Shown: positions 11,293-24,800 of the stretch, one piece after another
Numbering within the stretch: position 1 is the first letter of the stretch
How the letters are laid out: each line of letters begins with the position of its first letter
Assembly: GCA_949357655.1 (NCBI GenBank)
Contig: CASHTG010000017.1
Location: 1,736,001 to 1,800,000, forward strand
Direction: 5' to 3'
DNA: 64,000 nucleotides
Source of the DNA: Parascedosporium putredinis
Taxonomy: Eukaryota > Ascomycota > Sordariomycetes > Microascales > Microascaceae
Notes under the pieces: generated by a model
Database searches by the model: none
The model's input: the letters and a program-made list of their open reading frames with translations, nothing else
What the model was told of the DNA's origin: nothing
Program-made: the position numbers and the translations under genes

Positions 11293-12898
11293 ATTCATTG
11301 ACCTTGTACATGGAGGAGCTTGTCTGGTCACGCTTCTTTTCTAGGCCACCTGTGACGATGACGGATTGGGCCGGTTCTTTCATTCATACAGTGACATCCC
11401 GGGGCGGAGGGTACACTTGACCATACTTATGAGGGAAAGATACTCGCCTCTGGTCCAGGGAATGGATCTTGGGGGAGGGAATGCCCTGTATGGTTAAAGG
11501 GGTGGACTTGATCGTTGCTCCACCCTTCCCCTTTGTGATGTCCCCAAATATCTTCCACCTCCTGATCAGGAGTAACCTCGGTAGAAGTTTCAAACCAAAA
11601 ATGGGGAGCCGCGAACCTCCAAAGAAAAAAATAGATAAAAGGTTGAACGCGAGAATATGGGATGCTTGATATGTGTTTGGCTTGTACACTCTTTTCATGC
11701 GCTGGTGTTCATCACACCTTGAGAAACGAGAAGCTCAGTCTACCCTAGTACACGTAGACATTCAATGTTCCATTTCGCACCTTCGTCTACTTGTAGCTTG
11801 GCCGCTTTCACTAGGGCCCTCGCCGGCTCGGTAAGGATCGAAATGGAAGCCACCCCGTTGGCATCCGGGCGAGGGGACCCTTTTCCTCTTTCAACCCCTT
11901 TCTAGGGAACACTTATAACCAGTTAATGTGCTACATGCGAATTCGTCCAAGTGTCGCATGGCCTAGATGATTTTAAGAAGGTTTTAGGGCACCAGTAAAA
12001 TGGCATGGCATCGAAAGGGGGAAAGGGTCGCTAGGATGGGGAATTCAAGCTCAGACAGGCTGAGGCCCTGCTTGCCGCCGTGGAGCTTCTCCGACTTCTC
12101 ACCATTGAAGACGATCCCGAAAACACGAGGGGACGGCCGGGCATATATTATACCAAACCAAAAGCTCCCTTGACTTCCTATCAATGGAAATAAGCACTGT
12201 GAGTCTATACTAGTGAGAGAGTGGTTTATTCGCCTTGATCAGGCCAAAGGGAAAAGGTTTGTCTAAGAGCATCTTACACACGTTTTCTCATGCCCGGCCA
12301 ACGACAAAGGACGGGAACTGCGTCATGGGGGCACGTGCTACAGCTCCAACTTTGATAGGCCAATGCGTGATGTTCGGTTGGCTGAAATGCCCAAGCCTGA
12401 ACATGATACTAGCGCTAGCCAGTGGGGCAAGTGCGACCATGGCTCAAATAATAATCAGGTCTCAGTCTTCAGCGACCAGAGCTTCTCTTGCCAAAAACAA
12501 GCCGCCGATTGGGAAAATATTATACCTCATACAATTACGAATATCTTTCTTCGCTGTTACGGGGTACGCTAGAGTGAAAAAGAGCCTCAGATTCTCCGAG
12601 CTTCGAATTTGTCGTAGGCACACGTGCCTGGAGGCCGGGGCAAATTCTCCTTGCTCTCTCCCTCTTTGTTGATCTCAGCCCGTGCCAGCATTCTCCGCTC
12701 ATCTCACACGTCGTACGGGCATCCACGAGGCTGATAAGCCGTTGTGACCGTTTTCCTTCCTTCTTCCGCCATTTGACCTCATAGAAGCTTCTTGCAGAGA
12801 CACTTTACGTCACATTTTGCATCCTTTCTCTCCACCGGGCGTTTTTTGTGACTCTTCCTCCTCGCGTCCCTGTCGCACTTTCCCCATCCCTTCCCGCA
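11293..12898. other. Intergenic, RPS0 to the VTC2/3-type gene
   Basis: About 1.6 kb. The first part is the 3' flank of RPS0; the last 150 bases are the CT-rich leader of the SPX gene. Short open frames on both strands carry no domain I recognise and no convincing splice structure. I see nothing else definite. Confidence 0.45.
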
Positions 12899-15420
12899 AT
12901 GAAGTTCGGCAAGACCCTGAAAGAGTCCGTTTACCAGCCATGGAAGGCCGAGTACATTGATTATGCCAAGCTCAAGGCTCTCCTCCGCGAAGGCGGATCC
13001 GACGAGGAGGACGATGTCCCGTGGACTGAGGAGGACGAGAATCGCTTTTGCGACGAGATGTTCAACGTGCAGCTTGAAAAGGTCACCAAGTTCCAAGAGA
13101 CCACGTTTAATGCCATCAAGGATCGAGTCAACTCTGCCTTTGACACAGTGAGAGACCTCGCTCCGAAGGACAAGGAGAGCCCTGGAGGTAGTACTAGCGG
13201 CGTGCAAAAGGAACGGTTGAAGGAGCTCGAGAAGGAGCTGGACGACATCACCAAGGAGATTCGCGAGCTCAAGGCCTTCACAAGTATCAACTACACTGGT
13301 TTCCAAAAGATTGTGAAAAAGCATGATCGAAAACGGGGTGGCAGGTACAAGGTCAGGCCGATGATGCAGGTATCACTCCAGAGCCGGCCTTTCACCTCCG
13401 AACCTGCATACTCCCCTTTCTTAAGAAGCTGTCGATCATGTACTTCATTATTCGGCAACGCCTCGAGGGCGATGGTGAGCGAAAGGATGCCATTCAGCCC
13501 GTCGATCTGGAGAACGAAGGCGAAGTCCACAATGGCGAACGATATACGGCGCACAAGTGTATGTTACGGAGATCATCTCTTGCTCGCCCCCTTCCACACA
13601 GATGTTATCGATGAAATGGCAACTAACATTCCGTGATTGCTAACTTAGTCTGGGTACACCCTGACAACCTGCTCGAGGTTAAAACCTACATTCTGCCACG
13701 GTTACCTGCCCTCGTATATAGCTCGCAGCAGGCGACAGATATAACCCCCAGCGAGGACCCCACGATTACTTCGCTCTACTTCGATAGCCCCAAGTTCAAC
13801 CTGTACAAGGCCAAGATCGACCGTAGGTCGACTGCCTCGTCTCTCCGACTTCGCTGGCATGGAAAACTCGCCGCACGCCCCAACATCGTGCTTGAAGAAA
13901 AGACGATTGATGAGCAGGGTGGAAGTTCTGAGGTTCGCATGGCGATCAAGGAGAAGTACATTCTCCCTTTCATCAATGGCGAATATCAGATGGAGAAGAC
14001 GGTCGCGAAGATGGAGAGGCAGGGGCAGGTTGGCGAGGCGGTCGAAAGCTTCAAGGAGACATCCAGTCGTCTTCAGAACTTTATTCAGAAGAACGGAGTC
14101 TCGCCTATCATGCGAGCGAACTACGTCCGAACCGCTTTCCAGAAGCCGGGCGACGATCGCGTGCGCATCTCTATCGATAGCGATGTTGCCTTTATCCGCG
14201 AGGACACGCTCGACGACACACGGCCGTGCCGCAGCCGAGACGAGTGGCACCGAACCGATATTGACGACAGTGGCATGTCTTATCCATTCAAGAATGTACG
14301 AGAAGGCGAAGTCTCGAAATTCCCCTACTCCATCCTCGAGATCAAGATCAAAGGCGATGCTACGCGGAAGAGGCCGGCGTGGGTCGAGGAGCTCATGGCG
14401 TCCCACCTTGTGCACCCCGCGCCTAAGTTTTCCAAGTTCCTGCACGGCGTGGCCTCCCTATTTGATGACTATGTAAACACATTCCCCATCTGGATGAGCG
14501 ACCTGAATACGGACATTCGCAAGGACCCCGCAAGGCGTTTGAAGAGGATGTGCAAAGACGTGCGGAAAAGGCCGAGGATGAGCAGGTGGTGGGAAGCTAT
14601 TTAGGCACCAAGGTCAGCTCCTACAGGCCGGCCCAGAGTTCACCAGTGGCGCAATCGTATCTCTCCGAAAGGCTGCGCGCAGAAGGGGAGCAAACGAGAC
14701 TCTAGGGAATGGTCGGGCCAATGGCGAAGGCGAGTCGAGCCAAACGACAAACTACGGGACTCTATCGTCTCTCCTACCGAGCTTCTCCTTGAAGCGGTAT
14801 TCCCGCGCCCGGCACGGCGAGGTAGAGCCTCTGCCCGAGGGCGTTGTAGAGCCGGAAGTCTGGATCAAGAACAAGGGAGAGCTCAAGATTGAGCCAAAGG
14901 TATGGCTGGCAAATGAGCGCACGTTCCTCAAGTGGCAGCACATCAGCATTCTCCTTGGCAGTCTGGCTGTCGCCCTTTACACCGCCTCAGGTGCGGGGAC
15001 CGTTGCACGCAGCATGGCCATATTTTACATATTAGTGGCGGTATTTACCAACATCTGGGCGCAGAGGATGCTCAAGGTACGGCGGAAGATGATCATGGAG
15101 AGGAGCGGCAAAGACTTTGACAACATGATTGGGCCTATGGTTGTCAGCGGCACTTTGGTCGTGGGTTTAATTTTGAATTTGAGCCTTCAGGTAAGCTTGG
15201 CCTTGCCCCTCTATCTTTTTCTAGGGCAGCACCGCATTCCTGCGCCTACCCTTCCTCTTTTTCTTGCCCCATCCTCTCAAGATATCCTCTCCCAAAACGA
15301 CATCTTCACCGCTCGGAGAGGGAATGAGACCGGCTTGCTGACTCTTTTTTTGTTTGCTTGTAGTGGAAGCATACATTGGCACATATGACGGATACCGAGA
15401 CGCTCGTCGGCGTCGTCTAG
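12899..15420 (+). CDS. SPX-VTC protein, VTC2/VTC3 type (vacuolar transporter chaperone)
   Basis: The VTC complex makes polyphosphate at the vacuole membrane; Vtc2/3 are its SPX-bearing regulatory subunits and Vtc4 is the polymerase. Exons 12899-13558, 13649-15190 and 15364-15420 give 753 residues. Order: SPX domain (MKFGKTLKESVYQPWKAEYI to NYTGFQKIVKKHD, about 1-155), VTC tunnel domain (HPDNLLEVKTYIL, SLRLRWHGK, RTAFQKPGDDRVRISID, FPYSILEIKIK), an acidic linker, and a C-terminal three-helix DUF202-type membrane domain (VWLANERTFLKWQHISILLG onward). The YQPWK start and the tunnel sequence resemble Vtc2/3 more than Vtc4, so I assign a regulatory role by similarity. Three frame breaks, each one base short: T3 at 13417-13419, C4 at 14526-14529 and G4 at 14685-14688. 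Confidence 0.9.
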
Positions 15421-17721
15421 GCGCCAATGGACTGGCCAGTCGCCGAGAAGGAGGCGCTCGGTGCGAAGTTGGGAGCTGGAATTCTTGGAGCTGGATCAAT
15501 CAGTAATCTCGACGGTCCGAAGCAGCGATTGGGCACGCCTAACAAGCGTGGGCCAAGGGTGCAGGGAGTTTCGGTAGGTCACCGAGCCCGTAATCAAGTT
15601 TGTCAAATTTGGAGCCAAAAAAGAAAAAAAGAAAAGAAAAGAAAAGAGAGAATGATTCCAGAGCTACTGCATTGGGTAGGGAGGCATGGAGGGGAACATC
15701 CTGGGAGTTGATCATTGTTGTGGTTGAAGAGTTGTTATCGTCTGTATATATAGATGCCCAAGGTTAGACCTAGGCCAAACATCAATCTCGTTGTATACGT
15801 CAGCAGGGCCCCAACACGAATTAGTCCCAAAATGTGCGGCATCGAGGAAAAGGGCGGCCGAATGAGAGTGCGGATAGGTGTTTTTTCGCCTTTTTGCCCT
15901 GATGCATCTTGATGCATGCTGCGCTGTCACGCTAGTGGCCACCCGAATTTCGCCCCCTCTCCTGCATTCACTTCTGGCGGCCTCCACCAAGTCCGAGAGC
16001 ACGACGGATGGCTGGGTGGTGACAATGGTGAGATTGAGGAGGGTGCAGCTGGCTTCTGAAGGGGTAAAGGTCAGTCAGAGGTGAGAGAGCAAGTCAGAGA
16101 CCAGGAGAAGAGATGCTGTGCCGCAGACATCAGACGGACGGTGCTTGGAATGAAAGTCTGTGGCCGTCGATCATCTCGTGTGGTTGAGAGGCCCAGTCTC
16201 ATATCCTTGACCTACCCAGTGTTGCTGCAGGTCAGACTCCGGATAGCCTATGAAGACATGGACGACAGCCTGCGATGGGGTAACAAATGGCCTGCATATG
16301 CTCCATTCTTGCCCTTGCTTTTCTTCCCTCTCCTCCTTCGTTACCCTCTCCAAAGGCCCGTCTCATACCACTTGGGCCACTTTCTGCTTACTTTTATTTT
16401 TCTTCTTTTTCCTTTCCTTTTCCTTTTCTTTTTGTTTTTGTTTTATTTGATCTTATCTTCTGGCCATCCTTCACCGTCGCCGTTTATCGTGCTGCAGGGC
16501 CTTTCTTGGTGCTCCTCTTGTGTTTCGTCGACGCAGGACCACCTCAGCACCTTGGGCTCCCGCTTTGTCCTCGGTCCCCAACCGCACATGTCATCAGTCG
16601 AGTGTCGGCCTTTGCTCTGTCTGCAAGCTGTGTCCCTGCCCAGTGGCAAGGAACATGGAGGAAAATTCCAAACACCAAGCTCAAGGCAAGGACCTCCGAG
16701 ATGGCTGTGCATGTCGAATCCGATTGCTTGGACAATGGGCTCCATCCCCTCACGCATAGCTTTCAGTGCCTGGTGTGTTCCTGCTCATTCCCTGGGCGAC
16801 TTTTTGGAATTGTGGAATGTCGAGAGGGTTTTTGGTTCGTGAGCGTAGTATAGAGCTTGCATTTTGCATATAGCATATAAACCGTGTCGCCTATGATTGT
16901 AGATCCATGGATGTACCTGGTGACTCGCGCCATCCTCCAGTGCCTATCAGCGGTCGTGACTTCTCGCCGACCAAATCAATCTGTGGCAGCTACGCCTGCT
17001 CTGCTCCTTCTCACCTCCTGCCAGCGCATCTCGCCTCCACCCGAGCCGAGCCTTACCTTTTCACTCTCGAGAACACCTGCCATCATTCGTTGCTCCTCTC
17101 TGGCTGCTCCCATTCAGCCTCGCCGCCCCCGTGTCCCTAGCTCAGTGCTCAGCCATTTTACACAATCTGTCGGTCCTGTTCCCTTTCTTTTTTTTTCTCT
17201 TCCCTCCCTCTTTTCATTACTTTTCCTCTTATTGCTCCTCCCTCCTCAGCTTGGTTTCTTCTCTGTCACTTTTTTCTTTTTTTCCCTCCACAAAACCTAC
17301 ACCCCACCACGGGGCGGATAATGTATTTTCGGCTTATTCCTCCCATCTCAGCGGCTCCGGGATTGTAGCTTCCCTATCCTTCTTTTTCCACTCGCGGTTT
17401 TCATCTCTTCATAATTTTGTTCCTTTTCCCTCTCTACCTGGAAATTGCTTGTACCATCTCTCTCATCTTTTCTTAAATCTTCTTCGGTCGAAAGCCCACT
17501 GTCTCTGTTTGCTAATACTCCTGTACCATTATCGTCGTCTCTTAATTCCTTCAGCCGGCCCGTCTTTTCATCGTCTTAGTCCATTTGGAACACAACATTT
17601 CGCCTGCCTCTCGTCACTCCTTCGCGACGGCTCAGAGCTCCTCTCCGAACCGGGATTTTTTTTTCACTCTTCTTCTCTTCCCCGTCTTTCTTTTGTCTCC
17701 ACCGTTTTCTTCTTCATCGTC
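15421..17721. other. Intergenic with long polypyrimidine tracts
   Basis: About 2.3 kb with no supported gene. Strong C/T-rich tracts occur at about 16310-16450 and again at 17160-17720, directly before the next start codon. They are probably the long leader and promoter of the downstream gene; open frames here are rich in S, F, L and P because of the base bias and have no domain. A purine-rich run lies at about 15615-15650. Confidence 0.5.
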
Positions 17722-20415
17722 ATGGCGGCCGATAGGAAGTCCAGGGAGAAGGAAAAGACAGGCTTCTGGAAGAGTCTTTTCCGCAGCAAGGGCGCGTCTC
17801 AACAATCCACGAAATCGGTAAGATTTATTTTTATTTTTCGCCCTTCATTTCTCGCTTCCTCCCACCTCCCCGCGGATGGCGTGGATGGCATGGATGGCAC
17901 GGATCCACGTGCCGGTTCGCGTCATGCCATGGAATTGGGCCCCCATCCCTAGCTCTCATTTCGTCGAGATATTGGCGGTGTGTTTTTGGGGACAGGGGAG
18001 GGTTCTTTGTGGGGGTAGTAAGCTGATTTGTTCGATAGCCAAAGAAAACCAAGAACACCAGTGACGGCGATGCTGTTCTCCGCAGGCGGAGGACAGATGC
18101 CGGTGTGAATCGTGAGCCGGCTCGGTCCCGGTCCCGCCGCCCACGTCGTAATGCAGAGCCCCCAAGTCTGTTCTTAAAACCAAGGGCAAAGGTCGTGAGG
18201 ATCAGGGTGATCAACCCCTTGCACCGTTGACTGAGTGGCCTCCTCCAGGCTTTTCTCGCCAGGATGACCTCACCGAGAGACATGCCCAGGCCCTAATCTG
18301 CAGAGGGGCACCGATCCATGTTGGGCACCTGAGAACCATCCCTCACGCGCCCGAGCACTACTACGCTCTCTACACGACCACCTCCTCTGACACTAGGTTC
18401 AAGGAAGAGGATGATGCCGTTAGCCTCCATGGAATTATGTCGGAGCTCATGACCATGCGCTTGCAGGGCCGTAGTCCGGCTCACTTGCCCTGGGAAACTT
18501 TGGAGCAACCGAGTTGCGCGTTTAGCTTTGGAAAGTCCCCGGAACTGTGACCTTAAACCAGTGGGTCTCCCTATCGAGCGAGCTTCCCCATGCTATACCA
18601 TTGCGCGATCCTGGCGTGCCGGCTTTGAGAGAGGTCGACCTCACAAGGATTTTCAAGCGACTCAAGGAGATTGAGATGGGCATCGATGACGATGAGCACT
18701 CGATGCATCGGAGCCTTTACAAGTACTTCTTGCGAGACCAGGACAAGCTGTTCAGTCTCCATAAGCCACTTGACAGGCAAATCACCGACCTCATCCAGGT
18801 GTTGTCGAAGCCGGAATGGATCGACTTCACCAACCCGAGGAACCAGGTGGTGACACGCTTCATTTTCGATGCTAGCTATCCGAATTATGACATGTACCGT
18901 CTCTTTTTCACCAGCTACTGCTTAGTCTCGAACTCGACCTGCGGATTAACTCTAGAAAGCACAATGAATGGGCAAAGGAGAGGCTCCTCTTTCAGATACC
19001 CCCGAGTATCCAGTGGAACATTGCACTCGCCCGGAGGTGGCTCAAGTTCATTCGGATAGAGGGGTACGGACCGACCCCTGATCACAGTAAGTTGAGCCCG
19101 TCTATGGGACACGCCCCTCATCGTTGCGGCGATATAACCTCGTGCTCTATGTTGACCAATGTTTGCCTGGGGTAGTTCACCTTCGGTATAAGTTGAGGAA
19201 GCGACAGGTCAAGATTCTGGAAAAGTTTGCCAAAACCATGAAATGGCCAAACCTGGATGAGACCTTGGTCAAGCTCCGCCAAAAGAACGTGGACAGTTTG
19301 GATTTCGTGAGCTCAGACGCCATGGCCTTTTTACTGGCCTTGTGCTGCCAGGGGTAAGTTTGGGTTCAGAAATGCTCGTTTTTGGGAGAGATCAGCGCCT
19401 AACTTTCAACCCTTTTTGTAGAACACGTTCCCCTTCCTCATCATGAACACCTTGATCGATATGGACCCTGATAAGGCGACCGATGAGTTAGCGTTGCTTA
19501 CGCACTTGTACCCGAGCTGTGGATTCCAATACCGTAGCAGCTATACGTACTGGGCCGCCACTTGCATCGTTGGCAAGGTTCTCGCACCCACATGCAAACT
19601 TGCAGCCGGCTGGGTTGGCCCCGGTAGGCCGACCGCGGACCTCGGACGCACCCAAATTGCCCGCATACGATCACGCCCACCACAACAGCGCTTAACACCG
19701 GAAGACGTCACGTCGATGGCTGAACGATCCGACCCATTGGGACCACCTGCAGATCTCATCCCCGTTAGCGAATACAAGCTCATCCTTCCAGACCCTGACG
19801 ACATTGTCGATACAGTCCGTATCGAGCGGCTTTGTTTCCAGCCGATCCAAGGCCAACAAGTGGATGCTGGTCCTCAGTGGTATGAGGCCCGCATCCAGTT
19901 TGCCATCGATGGCGTGTCATGGCCCCTGCGGCTTGCGTACGACGTTTCGTTCATTTCAGCGTGGCCATGCATTAATGGACCTCACCCGCTCTTCTTCGAC
20001 TACGCGTACTCCACCATCAAGGCTGACCAGATTGTGAACATCCACGATTGGGGTGGCTTGTATGGCCTTGCCAACACCCAGGCCATCTCCCCCAGGCCTG
20101 AGGACAGCGGATGGGAGTGCCTACCCTCGGGAAATCGATGACGAGGAAAGGGTCCTCGTAGTAGAGGCCTTTGGTGTACGGGATAATGAGGTGCTGGCGA
20201 GAGCATGGTGTGCCCATTGGGGCCTTAGTGCTATTGTTGCCGATGTGCGCAAGACATGGTGAGTTTATAACTTGGTCCCGATCCTTGAAGTCAAAAACGG
20301 AAGCTTATCCTCTCCCTCCTGTAGCGTTGCCTGCGCCATTCGCGAAGCCTACGCGGCGACGTTGACGGTTGTCATCCTTGTAGATGATCAGCAATATTTG
20401 AACGAAGACGATTAG
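17722..20415 (+). CDS. Conserved fungal protein of unknown function, about 750 residues
   Basis: I do not recognise a family. Five exons fit: 17722-17817, 18039-19086, 19176-19353, 19422-20258 and 20325-20415. With the frame breaks counted, the length is a whole 751 codons including the stop. The N-terminus is basic (MAADRKSREKEKTGFWKSLF) and followed by an Arg/Ser-rich segment. The body is mostly hydrophilic and globular-looking, with stretches such as DLTRIFKRLKEIEMGIDDDE, KLRKRQVKILEKFAKTMKWP and a C-terminal ARAWCAHWGLSAIVADVRKT / IREAYAATLTVVILVDDQ segment. No signal peptide or membrane helix is evident. Five apparent breaks: the C5 run 18159-18163, somewhere in 18480-18545, near 18917, the G4 run 19351-19354 at an exon edge, and 20084-20100. 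The first four are one base short; the last has the opposite sign. Confidence 0.75.
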
Positions 20416-21815
20416 TGGTGCTCACGCAACAGTGGGCGGCCTGCACAGAAGACAACTTGAATAGGGTGGACGAACAGACCGATGCATAATGCCCTACACC
20501 ATGAGTTACGAATGAGAGAAGCGACGATACCCAGAAGGAAATGATGATTGCAAAATATATGACAGGATAGAGAAGAAAACGATGAGGGAGGAGGAAAGAA
20601 AAGCAAGATGGAAAGAAAAAAAAGAAAAAAAAAAGATATGGCTTGATGATGGCTAGGGATATGATTACGGTTATGAGCACAGAAGGATGTTTTTACAGCG
20701 GGCTGGAGGGCGTTCTGCGGGATTGGTTTGGATGAGGCAACTCGATGAGTCCGAGCCCGTTCCTCGTTTGGTTTTGGTTTCGATGTCGAGGGGTGAGGGC
20801 GAGGGGAAGGCAGCTCTTATCTCCATCTCCTCTCCTTTTCCCCCATTTTTTATTCTTCTGTTTTCCTTGATGTCTCAGGTGCAAACACTCCTTTAATACC
20901 CACTGGGAAGAAGAGCAATGTGGAGATGCCCGTCCTTCCACCCCTTCCCGCCTTTTTTTTTCTTCTACAAACTCTTCTTTGTCCCATTTTCTTTGTGTCC
21001 AAGGATACCCAAACAAAACTGGTCAGGGATGAGGGTAGATCATGTTAGTCAACTGGGAGGCTTCTTTTTCTCCACACTTATACCTCGCGAAAAGATGGGT
21101 TCAGATGGTGGATGCATACATAGGCGGTTGCTTTGATTCTTTAATTTCCCTTGGGTCTTATCTTTAGCACCCTCCCTTGTCATTTGTTCTATTTTCTTTT
21201 CCTCATTGCCTTGGTTGGCTGTTGAGAGCCTATGTAGGCATTCCAGAGAGCCAGAAAACGTGGCCTGCAAGACGGAACCAACGGTCAGTCAGAGATGGTG
21301 GTCGGGGGCAAAAACACAAAGCTGAAAAACACCTGAGATGGCAGTTTTCCTCTTCACTTTTATTCCCACCTCGTTCTACTGTCCCTACCCCTTCTAGCCT
21401 CCATTTGGCGAAAACACACAATTTTCTTGTATTGTCTCTCATTTGGTATTACCGCTCTTTGTTTCTCCCTGGAACGTAAACGGGCCAAGATCCAGGGCGA
21501 GTTCCCTTCCTTCATCACTACATATAACCTGTCCCAACTACCTCAAAAACACTCTTTTTAAAACATTACAAAAAGGAAAGGAACAGGGCAAATATGGTGA
21601 TTGTTTGATATGCATCCTCAGCACTTGTCTAACTGTGTCACAAACCGTGAGACGGGGAGAAAAGAAGAGGGAAGGCAAGTGATATAAGTGGCGACCCCTC
21701 ATAGTTGTCGGTCCACGGTTTATTCGACTCGCTTGAATTTACTAAAGAACTCCCGTTTCCCCCGCACAAAGAATTTCCTTCCCATACCAAAACACAAGTC
21801 TGAATGACTTTCTTC
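20416..21815. other. Convergent 3' flanks, unknown gene and NIC96
   Basis: About 1.4 kb between two facing stop codons. A/G-rich (20580-20640) and T/C-rich (20830-20990) tracts are present. I see no protein-like frame or RNA gene. Confidence 0.5.
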
Positions 21816-24800
21816 TTACTCAGCCGACGCCCTGGCGAGGGCCTCGTGTAGGTGTGGCGGGAATCGGTAGCGCAGCTGGCTCGTGTACGCCGTGAGATCG
21901 AGCGTCATTTGGCGGAGCTGGTCGATGAGCATTTGGCGCGATGTCTCGTTTCCGGTGAAGTGGCCGGCGAGGAGCTGGTCGCGCTGGCGGACACAGGCGT
22001 GGATGGTCCAAAGGAGTAGGTTGGGCACGTTGACGGCGACAGAGGGGAGAGGGAGGGGAAGCGAGAGGCGTGGTTGCGGATGGTGGAGGGGTCGCCCTTT
22101 GCGTCGAGAGGGAGGATATCGAGGGCACGGATGCGCTGTTGGAGAAAAGAAAAATATCAGCTTAGTTCTTTACAAAAGACATCGGTTTACACATGTAGAC
22201 ATGTCCATGTGATTTTCGGACTCAGGTGGGTGGGTAAGAAAGAAAGATGGAAAGAGAAAAAAATAAAAACTTACGTCGAGACACTGAGCCCACTGCCTCG
22301 CCTCGACGAGGGCCTTGATAGAGCTTAGCTCGAGGAGCAGGCGGCAGGCAACCTTGTTCTGTTCCTGGATGCCGCGATGGAACATGGCGTCGCGCTCGTA
22401 CATCGTCATCATGGTCCTGGCGAGCTCGATGGGGTCGTCGATGGCGGCAAGGCTCAGGCTGCTGCCGGCCGCGGGCTGCTCGGCGCTGCCATCGGCAGAG
22501 GCGCCGGTGCGGGGCTTGACGGGCACGAGGACCATGGGGCTCTCGCCAATGTCCATGGCGATGGCCTCGCTGAGAGCGCGGCTGACAATGGCGACGACGG
22601 TATCGTACTCGCCGGCAAGGTGGTAGAGGAGCACGGCGTCCGTAGTACGGCCCGTCTCCTCGGCGAAGCTGGCGGCCTGGAGGGTGACGGTGTGAACAAA
22701 GTCGTCCTCGTCCGAGAGGCCGACGAGAGCGCCGCGCTGCTCGATGGCGCCCTTGATACGGTGGCCGTCGGGACGGATGTCGCCAATGAGCTTGCTAAAC
22801 TCGCGGGATTCGAGGACGAGTTCGCGGAGAGCCTCGTGGCACAAGTTGGCGTGGCGCCGGCCCGACTCACCGGGGAGGTCGCTGTTGAGGCAGATGAGAG
22901 CGAGGTAGTCAACTGCGGCCTCGACATTGGCGGCGCGGAAGTCGCGCGTGTAGTAGCCTAGCATGCGACCAAAGTTGATCTGGGTACGGCCGCGGCTGTC
23001 CAGGCTCCGCAGCTCGTTGTCGGCCGTGAGGGGATCGCTGGGCCGCAGGAGACCGTAGTACTCGAGCGCGAGGGCAAAGTGGACAGCGTCCACGTAGGAG
23101 AAGGGGTACAGGTAGGCGACGGCCTCCTCAAACTGGCCAGACAGGGCGAGCAGGTAAAAGTACATACCAAAGTTGCCATTGTTGTCCTCGGAGGGCGACT
23201 TGGGGAAGTGCTTGGTACCAATCTCGCGCATGCTAGCCTGCAAGTCCGCAAGGTCGTACATCTCGCTTGCAAACTCGACGGTCCGGTCGGCCTCGCGGGC
23301 GAGGTTGAATTGAAGCCAGATCCAGTCGTGGATATCGGACTTGAGGCCCTCCAGGCTGCGGTTGTTAATCTCGCAGCGACCGATAATCTTGTAACAGGCC
23401 ATCCGGAAGGGATCAATCGAGTTCTCGGGTGCGTTGCGAGATCTTTGCGTGTACTCGCGCGCAGCGCTCTTGGAGGAGCCTCTTGAGCCGCCTCTCTTCG
23501 CTCGATGCGTAGGCGTTGAGGTAGGTGGAGAAAGTGCGGTCGATGCCGCGGAAGTTGTTGAGGTTGTCGTTGACGTACCGAGCCGCGTCCATTACGTGGC
23601 CGGAGCGGAGGAGATAAAATACGATAGCCCACACGTACTCGCCCTGGACTTGCTGAAGCTCCGAGTTATCGGGGACGAGGTCCTTGCGGGCGGATCGTAG
23701 GCGGATGTAGGCCTTGACCTTGCTAACGATATCGGGGCGGCCGCCGAGGTTGGCCTCGTGAGGATGCTTAGCGATCAGAGACTCCATCTCGGCGACGAAC
23801 AGGTGCTCGAGGAATCGGTTGCCGCCCACAAGAATTCTCTTGCGCATATTCAAGGCTTCGGACGAGTTCTTGTTATCGTCCAGGTACTGCGAAACATATT
23901 GCCGCTCTTTAGCCGTGGCATTGTTCAGGGATGTCTCGGCCTCGGGATTCTCGCCCACAATCTCCATGACTGCCCTGTAGGCCTGGGTGACGTAGGAAGC
24001 GTGGGGTTCGGGCGACTTTTGTTCAATTTCGGCCAACTCGGACAGGATGGGGAAGGGTCGCTGCAAAGTGCGCATCTTGTTGAGGGTGGTGATCTTGTCG
24101 GCGAGTTTGCTCTGCTTCTCACGCATCGCACGGTCGTCGGAAGACTGGACGCCGCCGAGCTGGCGGGAGGGCTCGCTGGGACGTTCGACGTCGGAAAACT
24201 CGGGCTTGTGGCTACCAATGCGCGCGGGGTTCCGATGACGGAGCGTTGGAGGTTGCTGTTTCCGAGAATGGTGCTCCTACCGGCGCGGGAGGCGGCGCCC
24301 GTGCCAGCACCAGCACCGGCGTGCTGGGATTTGCGGCGGGAGCGGCCAAAGCCCGCTTGAGCCTCCCTGCCTGGAGTGGCAGAATCCGCCCCGGTGTCGC
24401 GCTGCATGATACCGAAGTGCTGGTAGATGCGCTTACGTTGTGCCTCCCACTCAGTCGCCATGTTATCCTCGAGGAAGTTGTCGAAATCCCTAGCGGATCT
24501 CTCGAGGCCGTCTTGTATCATGCCGAGGGTGGTCTTCTTCTGGAGGTTCTCGAGGTAGGTCTCTACGTCGACTTCGGAGGGACCGCCCATATCACTAGCG
24601 TGGCGATCAACCTTGCTCGGGTTAACGGCGAGAGAACCCAAGTCCTTCGCGGCGGCCCCCAGGTCGATGCCAGAGGCAGCGAGGACATAATGGGCCCTGC
24701 CGTCGACGGCCTTTTCGGGCGTCTTGCCACCAATCTTCTTGAGGCGCTGGCGAAGGTCACCGAGGCCAAGCTGTAGGTGAGGCATGTCCTCGGTGGTTCC

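Noticed and set aside
12899..15420. Calling the SPX-VTC protein the catalytic subunit Vtc4
   Set aside because: The N-terminus and tunnel-domain wording are closer to Vtc2/Vtc3; without alignment I prefer the regulatory type.
22377..22961. 194-codon plus-strand frame inside NIC96
   Set aside because: It is the antisense shadow of the conserved solenoid; the minus-strand reading matches NIC96 throughout.
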